Shown: positions 46,001 through 55,220 of the stretch, piece after piece | Numbering within the stretch: the first letter of the stretch is position 1 | Layout: every line of letters begins with the position of its first letter | Source: Capsaspora owczarzaki ATCC 30864 | Taxonomy: Eukaryota; Opisthokonta; Filasterea | DNA: 64,000 bases | Assembly: GCF_000151315.2 (NCBI RefSeq) | Contig: NW_011887293.1 | Location: 852,693-916,692, forward strand | Direction: 5' to 3' | Made by a program: the position numbers and the translations under genes | The notes under the pieces: generated by a model | What the model was told of the DNA's origin: nothing | The model's database searches: none | Seen by the model: only the letters and a program-made list of their open reading frames with translations

Positions 46001-46697
46001 CTCCTAGCAGCAAGCACAAGCTCGCGACACTTCTTCCGACAATGGCCTATATATGCCGTCCAAAGAACAGCACATTTCTCACACAACCCCCATCCAGCCA
46101 TTCGCAACAACCCATCAACGACAGCAGCCAATGCCGCGTGCATGTTCACCAGACAGACCGACACAAGCTGTCATCACAAGCAAGCAAGCATCGACCGCTG
46201 CCGCAAATGCCCAAAAAAAAAAAAAAAAAAAAAAAAAAGAGCAAAACGGCAAAATGCCCAAAAAAAAAAAAAAAAAAAAAAAGAGTCAGAATGGCTTTTT
46301 GAGTGAGAAAGGGTTGTTAGCAAGAGCGCGGACAAAGGAAGGGCCCGCGAGATGGCTGCAGGATTGGGACGACGTTGGAAGCCGAGCGGGCAGAAGAACG
46401 GGGCACAACGAAAGAGACAGAGCGCGCGACTGCAGACAAGCGACAAGCGAAAAATCGAAAAAAAAAAAAGCGAAAAAAAAAAAAAAAAACTCACCGCTCT
46501 TCGTCGAGGAACTTGCCGGCACGACCGTTGGCTGGCGGGATGAACAGGCCGTAGTTGATGACATTTTCCTCGTCCTTGGACATCTTGTCGAGGATGAGCT
46601 GCTTGGCAAACCACACGGGCAAGTGCGGCTCAAACAGCAGCGACTTTTGGAGGTTTTGAGATGGAATCTCCACCCGCAGCAGGATGGAGACCGGCAT
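43005..46697 (-). CDS. SHANK: SHANK-like scaffold: SPN, ankyrin repeats, SH3, Pro-rich; no PDZ or SAM
   Basis: Six exons (46495-46697, 45091-45308, 44856-45004, 44382-44741, 44217-44283, 43005-44116) give 702 residues in frame. The SPN domain (residues 1-105) has NYGLFIPPANGRAGKFLDEE and VIDDKQLIEYNSKSSRKKF, almost as in animal SHANKs. About six ankyrin repeats follow (GLTPLYHACMTG, SELHQACKHGHAAIVDLL, GNTAMHVSILQ), then the SHANK junction RFTAEPAYERRKR and an SH3 domain at 386-436 (VLYPYRASRADELELNEGD, GWWEGINGERTGWFPSNYV). The last 260 residues are Pro/Ser/Gly-rich with many PPPPP motifs that could bind EVH1 or profilin. Animal SHANK continues with PDZ and SAM domains; here the frame ends at PLPPPPPM. 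The first intron is 1186 nt. Confidence 0.93.
46209..46280. repeat. Paired A-tracts in SHANK intron 1
   Basis: Two A-runs (about 29 and 23 nt) separated by a 20-nt spacer, each preceded by atgcccaaaa, suggesting local duplication of the tract. On the transcribed strand these are poly(T) tracts. Confidence 0.8.
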
Positions 46698-49365
46698 TCT
46701 CTCGCGCGCGTGGGTGACTGTGAGGAATGGTTTTTGAGTCGATTTGCAAAGTGTGTCCTGCTGGATGGCGCGGATATGAGGGAATGGGACGCAGTGTGTT
46801 GTGTTGGTCGCTGCTGTTGTCAAAATCGAAAAAAATAAAAAAAATAAAAAAAAATAGGGGACTGTGGTTTTGCATTTGGCAAAATCTGAACGCAAAGAAT
46901 GGCATGAGAAATCATGGAGGGGATGGAAGGGATGGGGGAAAGGCCCTCAGGGAATCCACATCGCACATGGATGCTCTTGCTCGTATGGAAGATGAATGGA
47001 TCGAGATCGAGACATTGAGCAACGCAGAAACCTGTGAAAAAACAAAAACCACAAACATACAAAATAACAAAATACAGTACATTCATCGTGCAGCGCTCAG
47101 ATCAAGGTTGTGTTGCATTCCAGCAATGTGGGCCCAAAGCGACAGCTTGATGGATGGTGCAGCCACAAATCACCCAGCTACTCGTTGGAGTGCGAGTCCA
47201 ACTTTAACCTTGTCCACGCTCTGTTCTGCGGTAAACGCTTTGTGACATTCGGCACTGCGTTTCGCGCAATCCCGCCCTTCGCGGTTTTATCCTTCCAAAC
47301 AACTAAACATCCTTTCTTTTTTGTTTTGTGAGAAAGTTAGTTAGTTCATGTTGTTCAAGAGCTACTCCACAACTTGAGCTTTTTTGACGCTTTTCGCAAC
47401 GTTCTGGTATCTCCAACCGAAGAATCGTTGCCAACCACTGTTTGTTTCGTCATGAGTGACATGCAACCCAGCAGCGTGGACTTTGAAGGTTGTTTCATGT
47501 GTTGACACTGCACCAAGTTGCCGTTGAAGAGCCAATCAATGCACGCTCCACCGCTTTTGCACAAATGTGATGCTCGCAAAATTCGAATGTATTTGGATTG
47601 TAACATCATGTTGTGCGCAAAAAACGTGCCAGACCCACCACCAATGGCTGATACATACCTGAAGCGAGGTTTGGGCCGAGGGCAACGTCTTGGGCCTAGC
47701 TACGTCGAGATGCAAATCCAACATCTAAAAAAGGGGTACAGAGATGGCGTTAGCAATTTTGAAAAGGCAAACAGGGACAAGAAAACACAGTGGATGAAAC
47801 AAGAAAAAGCAAAGGGGGATGAGAAGAAATGTCGAGCAAAAGATTATTAGTGATAGATAATCGCAGATGGGGAGTGAATGTCAGTTCCTCCCGCCGCTAC
47901 ATCAACTGCCCATTCGCTCGCACCGGCCAAAGCCAGCGGTATTCTAGCAAGCCATCCTAGTCGGGTCCGCTCAAGATGAAGCACGAACTCGTACACACAA
48001 TCGGTCTTGCGGGAGAAAGGGGGAGGAAAAGAGAAAGGAAAGATGTCCAAGTCTTGTCCGGAACGCTACAGTGTTGGATGTCGAACCAGATCGTACACGG
48101 ACGATCGTTCTCGTGCAACATCGGCAGGGTTGAATGACGACGACGACGACGAGGACGAGGGACAAGGAGGAGGAAAGAAAAGACAACTGGAAGAAACGAA
48201 TGAAAACGCGTTGTTACCTTTGCAGCAAACATGCGCTTGTTTCCGGTCGCGATGCGGCGGCGGGGTCCAAATAGCAAATCAGGATGCTTGAATGCGGATG
48301 TCGACGGAGAGGACGACGGGTCGCCTTGTGACAGAGAAGTAGCCCAAAAAAAAAAAAAGTAGGCGATCTCCATGCGGTCGACCACGCGGTCAATGCGCCA
48401 TCGCTTGCCACCAGGGCGGAGGACGGGACAACCTGAAGCAAGCGAGAGAGAGAAGGAGGAAGAAGCAGATCACAAAAGGCAAAAAGAGCAGCAGATGAGT
48501 AAGCAGTCGTAAACAAGAAGAAAAAAGTTCATAGGAAAAAGTCAACTCAAAGAGAAACCCCTCGGTAGCTTTTTTTATCAAAAAGGAGGGGTTGTGCTGC
48601 CCTTCTGGGTGATGCCGACTTCCGTGACTAATAACAACACGCTGAAGCAGCGACCTAAATGAAGGGGCTATCGATGTGTGATCTTGGCACTTTGTTTGTT
48701 GTTTTTGACCTGAAGGGTTGAGATGGAAAAGACTCAATTCAGGCTTCGATACTGCCGTTGAAGTAAAATAAAAGAGAAGGGGTAGCAAAAGATAGGGGGA
48801 AGGCACGCATGGTTTCGTATCGCCACGAGGTTTTTGAGGAAACAAAAAAGACAGCAATTCAAAACATCAAAACTTACAAAAAAAGACTGAAACGTTTTTT
48901 TTTGGTTTATTTTTTGTTTATTGTATGTTCTATTTGATTGAACGCTGCTCAATTGCTCAGGAATTGCATGGAGTTTCATCTGCTCAGAACATCAGTGGTG
49001 TGAGCAGAGAAAATCAGAAAAGCGAGCGTGAACTGACGGAAACTCGAAAACGCAAAGTTCCACAGAACTAGGTTTCTCGTGAGGTCTGGCTTCTCGCACC
49101 CCCGTTCCCGCGACTCCATAGCTTGCTGTTGTCCTCGAATTCGATCTTTGATCTTGTCGAAATCAAAGACCCTCTGGTCGCAGACACATCCAGCCGGCAC
49201 GAAACTCGATCGGCAACGTTTTTGCCCTGCGCTTTTGGATTTTCGCTTTGCTCGCCCTCCCACCACACCAATCCATCGATTCCGAACTCGTCACTCATAC
49301 AACAATTCCGAAACATAATCCACGTCGCAGTCTCAATTTCTCAGCAGTACAAGGCAGCAAAGCAA
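46698..49365. other. 2.7-kb region between SHANK-like and NDUFB3 with one doubtful spliced gene
   Basis: Apart from the doubtful minus-strand exons at 47850-48440 (separate entry), I see no coding signal. The stretch from 46698 to 47300 is the SHANK promoter side. The part from 48500 to 49300 is AT-rich with A/T runs, then a pyrimidine-rich NDUFB3 leader. Confidence 0.45.
47847..48444 (-). CDS. Possible spliced gene fragment, unrecognised
   Basis: On the minus strand an acceptor (GCTTCAG) at about 48435 opens a frame with CPVLRPGGKRWRIDRVVDRM and, after a T-run, HPDLLFGPRRRIATGNKRM ending in AAAG|GTAACA near 48218. Further down are RPCTIWFDIQHCSVPDKTW and, ending at 47847, VYEFVLHLERTRLGWLARIP to a stop. 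These look coded, with proper splice-like edges, but the exons do not all join in one frame by my reading and no start is found. Could be a small real gene or chance. Confidence 0.25.
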
Positions 49366-49593
49366 ATGTCGTCCGTCTTGAAGGATCCTCTGGCGCGCCA
49401 AGAAGCGTGGCGATCAGCGTACTCTGCCTCCAAGAACATCCGCCAGATGCTTCCTGGCTTTGGTCTTGGTCTGAGTGCGTTCATGCTCTACGTCGCCGTC
49501 GACGAGGTCAACGAGCGCAACCGCCAGCGCGCCGCCGCAGCCAAGCATCACGCTTCGGACGCTCACGCTGCACCTGCTGCCGGGCACCACTGA
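49366..49593 (+). CDS. NDUFB3: Complex I B12 subunit (NDUFB3-like)
   Basis: 75 residues. LKDPLARQEAWRSAY matches the family's conserved LRDPWARNEAWR motif and is followed by a GF...G..AF segment that forms the single membrane helix (PGFGLGLSAFMLYVAV). The tail is His/Ala-rich, ending GHH, as the His-rich tail of B12 proteins does. The protein is an accessory subunit in the membrane arm of mitochondrial complex I. The frame is open upstream to 49123 but without an earlier ATG; the ATG chosen follows GCAAA. The short size is normal for the family. Confidence 0.85.
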   Translation: MSSVLKDPLARQEAWRSAYSASKNIRQMLPGFGLGLSAFMLYVAVDEVNERNRQRAAAAKHHASDAHAAPAAGHH

Positions 49594-50258
49594 GCGCTCC
49601 CCTCCCTAAAGACCTTCGTCAATCCCATGGCTTTGGTCTTTTGCATCGGACCCTTCTCGTATCTGCTATGGTAAGGCAAGCACCCTTTTGCACGAGGAGG
49701 GCCAAAGGGGTCTCTTTTTTTTTTTTTTTTTTTTTCTTTTTTCTTCTTCTTCTTTCGTCCTCTTTGCGAGACGCTTTGCTGGATCTCGTGCTGGTTTGGC
49801 TATGTCATTTCATCTCTGCCGTTTGAGTGTTGATCCTTGCGCGGCGCAACGGGATGCTTGGAGCAGGAAGATGGTTGAACTCAATCTCTTCCCGCTTTGC
49901 GCTCTTTCCTCTCTCTCTCTCTCTTTTTTCTATGGGCGCTTCAATCTTCTATCTGAGCATGTCGAACTGTCTATACATTTGCTGAAAATGATGTACCCCT
50001 CCTGCGATTGCTAACTAGAACAGTCCTTTTTCCCCCGTTTGTTTGTCTTAGAATCACCACATTTGCTCTGTCAAACTCTGCTCAGACCGAAGTGTCGGTG
50101 ATGCGCTGTCTGTCGAATCCTCAAGATTCCCTGCCTTGCTCTCCTCGTTTCAATGTTTTCTGTGAATTCCCTTCTTGTGTTACTGTCATGCAATAGACAA
50201 AACCAACTTGTACATCGACATTTGTTTTTGCGTTGCTTTTGTTTTTGGTTTCAGCCAA
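49594..50258. other. Convergent spacer of NDUFB3 and quinone reductase
   Basis: 665 bp, T-rich with a T-run at 49714-49740 and CTCTCT near 49910. No supported gene. Confidence 0.55.
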
Positions 50259-51650
50259 TCACTGCTTGATCTCTGGCCGCAGAATGACCTTGCCAACAGC
50301 GCCTCTTGGCGGATCGATAATCTCTTCGTGGGCGCGCGCGGCGTCGGCAAGCGGAAAGACAGAGCCGACCGCGGGATCGAGAAAACCTTGGGTGAGGCCG
50401 GCCCAAATTGCCGCATGAATCTCGTCTGCTTCTTCGGAAGTGAGGACGCCCAGTTGAACACCGTACAGCTCGGCTTCCTTGGACATGATGGCTCGAGGGT
50501 TGAAGTCGAGCGATCCGCGGTTTCCGATGATGGCAATGCGGCCATGTCGCCGAATCATGGTGAGGTCCTTTTCGAGGTTGACGTTCGCCAGCATCTCCAT
50601 CACAATGTGGACGCCCTGGCCCTTTGTAATGTCCATCACTTCTTTGACATACTGGTCGTTGCTGTGATCGAGCGCGTGATGGGCACCCTGCGCGAGAATG
50701 AGTTCGCGCCCGGATTTGGAGCTCGCGGTGCCAATCACAGTCAGGCCGTGGACCCGCGCAAACTGAACGCAGGCAAGACCCACGCCTCCACTCGCGCCGT
50801 GCACCAGCACAGTCTCGGCCGAACGAGCGCGGCAACGCTGGAAGAGCGCGCGGTACGCAGTTGCGTACGGGACACCCAGAGATGCGCCCTTTTCAAAGCT
50901 AACATTTGCGGGCAGGTGATGCACCTGAGGTTGTCAACCCGATGATTTATGTGGTGAAGAGAGTGAGAGTTTGTCCATGCCAAAGTCGGGGGGAAATCCG
51001 AATAAATCCATCCGAATGTCAATTCAAGCAAATTGAACTGAACGACGCTGTCGTCTCACCTGCGACACATCGCAAATGGTCATTTCGGCATATGTACCGG
51101 ACTTGCTTCCAGAGAGATAGACTCTGTATGAGGGAGTTGGTTGTGGTGACTTTTGGGGGCAATCGCATTGAAATCACATCACTGGACATGGATCCCGTAC
51201 CGGTCTCCAGCCTTGACCTTGCTCACACTGTCGCCGATACGATGCACAATGCCTGCGCCGTCCTTGCCAGGGGTGTACGGTAACGACGGGAGCGACGCGT
51301 ACTGTGCCAATTTTCAATCCCAGTCATGTCGGATTTTTTGTGTCAGTGATCAGTCAATGCCAGCCACCGGCACTGAACCGGCACTGGACCGGCTACTGCA
51401 TCCAGCGCGTTCAATGAGACCACAGTGTCGAATGGTGTAGAGTTGTGGCTCCTGTCGTGATTGCTCTCATCCAATCTGATCGCACTGCACTCACATTGCC
51501 TTTGCGAATGTACGTGTCCACAGGGTTGACGCCTGCCGCAGCGACGCGCACAAGCACCTCACTCGCGCCGAGGGTCTCTGGAATGGCCACAGATCGGAGC
51601 TGCATGACGGCAGGAGCGCCAAACTCGGCGACTCGAATCGCGTTGTACAT
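50259..51650 (-). CDS. CRYZ: Zeta-crystallin-type NADPH:quinone oxidoreductase
   Basis: Four exons (51495-51650, 51201-51301, 51060-51123, 50259-50924) give 328 residues, one less than human CRYZ. The catalytic N-terminal domain has VAAAGVNPVDTYIRKGN, LPYTPGKDGAGIV and GDRVYL. The Rossmann NADPH site is VLVHGASGGVGLACVQFA; further family signatures are ITKGQGVHIVMEMLANVNL and IAIIGNRGSLDFNPR. No structural or catalytic zinc ligands are present, as expected for the quinone-reductase branch of the medium-chain dehydrogenases. It should reduce quinones by one electron in the cytosol. The gene is head to head with the SLOG protein gene, the starts being 127 bp apart. Confidence 0.96.
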
Positions 51651-51777
51651 GTTGAAACGAACTGAGCGGAAATCTGAGAAATCTGCGAGCTGACTGAGTT
51701 GCCTCACAATTTTGAATTTCCTCAGTGGTTTTTTTTTTTTAATTTTTGTTGTCGTTTTTCAGTGGACAATAAGAACG

Positions 51778-52761
51778 ATGCTCAACGACGACTACAGCGA
51801 CAATCGCAACGACGAGAACGACAACAACGACGACAACGACGAGTATCACCTCACATGGAACGACTCTCTGGTCTCACCGCAGGTGTTGCGTGCGCTTGAT
51901 CAAATCGAAATCGCGTTTGCGCGGCAACACTCACCTGCCTGCCAAGACACGTTCGTGCAAGTATCAGCCTCGACAGACCATGCCCAGCACACTCTGCCCG
52001 CCATCACGCTCGTCAGCGGCGGCGCGGAGGGCGCAGATCTGGCTATGGCTACCGCCGCTGTACACGCTGGGTGGTGCCTCAATGTCGTGTCTTTTGCTAC
52101 GCACCGGCCCAAGCTGCCACCATCGTGCCCGCCAACGACTGTCACCCAATTGAGCACGAACGAGCTCGCGGCGTGCACTGCCGGCCTCCATCGCGCAAAT
52201 CGAACTCTGTGCCGCTCTATTGAGCGCGTGTCCCCTTTCGTCTTCAACCTCTTGCGTCGGAATGTCCATGTCGCGCGACGCGCTACCGTAATGCTTGCTG
52301 TGGCAGGCTTTGAGGGTGCTACGCGGAGATCCATCACGCAGCCGGCCATCACCGAACTACTGCGGGGTGCTGGGCCATCCACGTCGTCGTCCCCACTGGC
52401 GACCTCAGCATGCACACATCGGCGCGTTGCTGGTGGTACGGGCTGGACGTGCCAGGTGTTTGTTGATGCGGCGACCGATGCTGCACGCACCAGATTACAC
52501 ATGCACGAGCGACTCGAATCTGGCCTGTACGTATTTGACCAGGGCTCGAATCGCTGGCACCGGCACGCTCTCCAACGTGTTGGCACTGGTGACAACGATG
52601 TGCAGTCACACTGGGACGTGCTACCAGCACTGCCGCCAAAACCGCTCACTAGTCAGTCCCTCTTCGTCGCCGGTGTGGGCACCCGCGAGCTCAACTCTGC
52701 TGGCCGGGCAGCCATCCATGATGTGATTGAGGCGTGGTCGCAGCCAAGGTGTACAAAGTAA
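51778..52761 (+). CDS. SLOG-fold (DprA/LOG-like) nucleotide-binding protein
   Basis: 327 residues from the ATG that follows a possible acceptor (TTTTTCAG). The start is Asp/Asn-rich. The Rossmann-like core carries LVSGGAEGADLAMATAAVHA, then the downstream motifs FNLLRRNVHVARRA, GGTGWTCQVF and GLYVFDQGSNRW, and ends with FVAGVGTREL. This order (SGGxxGAD, LLRRN, GGTGW, YVFDQ) is what I recall for an uncharacterised SLOG-superfamily group found in bacteria and some protists. SLOG domains bind nucleotides or nucleotide-derived ligands; the substrate here is unknown. The patchy distribution would fit horizontal transfer, but this is inference. An overlapping frame directly at the 3' end also looks coded (separate entry). 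Confidence 0.7.
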   Translation: MLNDDYSDNRNDENDNNDDNDEYHLTWNDSLVSPQVLRALDQIEIAFARQHSPACQDTFVQVSASTDHAQHTLPAITLVSGGAEGADLAMATAAVHAGWCLNVVSFATHRPKLPPSCPPTTVTQLSTNELAACTAGLHRANRTLCRSIERVSPFVFNLLRRNVHVARRATVMLAVAGFEGATRRSITQPAITELLRGAGPSTSSSPLATSACTHRRVAGGTGWTCQVFVDAATDAARTRLHMHERLESGLYVFDQGSNRWHRHALQRVGTGDNDVQSHWDVLPALPPKPLTSQSLFVAGVGTRELNSAGRAAIHDVIEAWSQPRCTK

Positions 52762-52949
52762 AATACTCTGCTGGACGAGGCTCGCAAAAGATGTTCTGCG
52801 CTGAGTTGCCTGAGAGCACTTTTGCTGTTCTGAAACGCCATGTCCTGGCTGCTTCTTCTTCGCCACAGCTGAACCCGTCTTTCTTTGGCGACAATGAGAG
52901 CAATGATGCGAGCGACCACGAAGCTGGCGAGGACGAGGAAAGCAAATGA
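52734..52949 (+). CDS. Coding-like ORF overlapping the SLOG gene 3' end
   Basis: The frame reads VVAAKVYKVKYSAGRGSQKM and ends in an acidic tail (HEAGEDEESK),  71 codons, no ATG at its front. It starts 28 bp before the SLOG stop in another frame. Composition is coding-like. It may be a C-terminal extension of the SLOG gene reached by a small intron or a one-base sequence difference, or an exon of its own. Not resolvable from sequence alone. Confidence 0.4.
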   Translation: MVAAKVYKVKYSAGRGSQKMFCAELPESTFAVLKRHVLAASSSPQLNPSFFGDNESNDASDHEAGEDEESK

Positions 52950-52967
52950 AAACGGAGAAAAACAAAA

Positions 52968-53195
52968 GTGTTTGGCTCCAGCACCAATCAGCTTTCTCCA
53001 GCCGTCCAGCCAGAAAAACAACATGAACAAAGTTGGCTCCAGCAGCCAATCAGCGTTCTCCAAGAAGAAGAAAAAAAGAAACTTGTCCAGCCAGAAAATC
53101 AAAATGCATTGTCCAGCAGTAAAACAGAAAATTGTCCAGCCAGAAACAAACAGAAAATTGTCCAGCAGAAAATAAAAACGCTCGTCCAAGAGCAG
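52968..53195. repeat. Degenerate GTCCAGC(C)AGAAAA repeat cluster
   Basis: Two ~30-bp copies (ggctccagcaccaatcagc type) lie about 64 bp apart at 52974 and 53035. Five or six shorter copies of gtccagc(c)agaaaa follow between 53003 and 53190. The units are imperfect and unequally spaced. The rest of the 810-bp spacer (52762-53571) has no other supported gene. Confidence 0.75.
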
Positions 53196-53571
53196 AGTCA
53201 TTCGTAGAGAGAACGGTGTTGGATAAGAACAATCTTTAATGTTGCATAAACAACAGAATGGATAAACTAACAACAAAGAAACGAAGACACGCTAACACAA
53301 AGGTAACGATTTGTCCACAAGAGCAATGACGCAAACAAAAAAAACACACAACAACGAGACGGCGATCAATTGCAATCAAGATTGCAACAACAACAAGTCG
53401 GATAAAAATGAATGGAAAGTGTCCACAACCAAAGAGAAGAATCAAAAAGCCGTGCCAGCGGCAAGATGGTCATACGGCAGTCAGAGCTGCCTGGAGGCCG
53501 CAAAGAACCAATGTCCCAAAAAAAAAAAAAGAATCAAAAAAGGAAGGGGGGAACGAACAAGCCAAAGATTA

Positions 53572-55220
53572 TCATACAACCGACATCGAGACATCGAGGC
53601 CATTCAGAAGATCGTAGAGTGGTGTCGAGCCCAGCTGGGAAATGTGGTGCATCGATGGCTCGTCGTCAAGCAGATGGAGAATGTCCTCCGCAGAATTGAG
53701 CAGCATGTCAGTGAGACCAGGCAGAGCCGGCGCTGCGGCTTGCAAGCCAAAGTCTGGCGTGACGGGAATGGTGGCAGTCCCAATTTGCGCAAGCTTGGAG
53801 GATTGCTCCATCCACTTGGCGCCGTGCGGGTCGTGCAGCAAGTCATTGTAAATGCCGCCCGTGGTTTGAGGCAGGGAATGGTGGTGGAAGGACGATTGCA
53901 ACGCCAAAAACATGGCCAGCGGGTCCATCGAGGGGTCGCGATCGACAGCAGCGGGCATGAGCACAGGCGAGCAAGCCTCGTGCGCAAACGTGTCCTCGAC
54001 AATGCCAGAGACAGACGACTTGGATGACCGGGACGAGAGGGACGAGAAGGAAGACCGCGCGCTGCTCGGGCCAGACTCTGGCAGGTCGGGTGTTGTCACC
54101 TGCAGCGACAGCCCAACGGGAGCGGCGAACGAGGCGATCGATGACGACGAGGAGCTCACGGGCTGCGACGGAGGAGCGGCCGACTTGCGAGACGCGGGCG
54201 GCGTGTGGACCATGGCGACATTGGCAGCCAGCGTCTGAGCGAGTGGCGCAGTGTCAGTAGAGCGGGGGATGGCCTCGGCGGCAGCGGGGTTGATGGCACG
54301 CGCTTGCTCGCGGAGTTGCTCGAGATGAGCTCGAGTGGCATCGACCTGGGTGAGCGAGAACTGGTACACTGACTGGAGCTGCGCCTGGCACGCCTGCATG
54401 TACTCGATGTAATCGTAGGCGCGCGCCAAAATGGCAGCCTTGTGCTCCTTGCGTGCGCCGGGCATGTTTGCCGGGGGCTCGAACGCGGGCAGGACGGCTC
54501 CAATCTCCTCGATGCGGGTGTTGAGTGCCTCTCGGCGACGCTTTTCCACTTGAGCATGCTTCCACTTGCGCTCGGGTGTGGCTTGTGCGCCTGATACGAG
54601 ATTTCCGTCCGATCTGGAGTCAAACAAAGAAAAAAGGGAGAGATGGGAAACAGATTTAGTATGTTGCACAGTTGAAAAAGGAGGGAGGGGGGAAAACTTT
54701 GATCGAAAAGATCACAAAGAAGAAGATGATGAAAAAAAGGGGGGGGGAGAAACGACATGCTTGGGGAGAGAAACGGCGATAAAACGAGGGGAAAAAAAAA
54801 AACGGATGAAACGACTTACTTGCGCGAGGCTTTGGCAGTGAGGAGGTCGCAGCCATCCTCATCGTCGTCGTCGATATTGTTGTTGTTGTCGTCGTCGTCG
54901 TCTGCGTCGATGGAAGTGGAGGAGAGCGATGACGATGAAGAGTGCTGGTGGTCGAGGATGGCCTGGTTTTGCTCAATGAGCCGCTGCAGGTGGCGGTCTG
55001 CGTCGGCTCCTGCCGCTGGAAGAGCACCGTTGTGTCGGTCTGCAATAGCCATCATGAGCGCCAATCGGGAGGTCAGGTCCGATGCAGATGCGGATGCCAG
55101 CGACGATGCTGACGATGATAATGACGAGCCTGGCGCCGACGCTGCTACTGTGGCACCAGTGAGAACTGGCACGCTCTGGCCACTGCCCACAGACGCGGGC
55201 GTTGATTTCTTGAACGGCAT
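53572..55220 (-). CDS. bHLH transcription factor
   Basis: Two exons (54820-55220 and 53572-54613) give 480 residues. The bHLH domain (about residues 149-205) has the basic region KWKHAQVEKRRREALNTRIE with the His-Glu-Arg pattern of E-box (CACGTG) binders, helix 1, a loop with NMPGARKEHK, and helix 2 AAILARAYDYIEYMQACQAQ, which extends into a possible coiled coil. This places it in the group B (USF/MITF/SREBP/Myc-like) set; I cannot assign the exact family. The N-terminal exon is Ser/Ala/Asp-rich with a poly-Asp/Asn run; the C-terminal half is Ser/Pro-rich with a patch near the end (LNSAEDILHLLDDEP) that could be an activation motif. It is probably nuclear. Confidence 0.9.
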
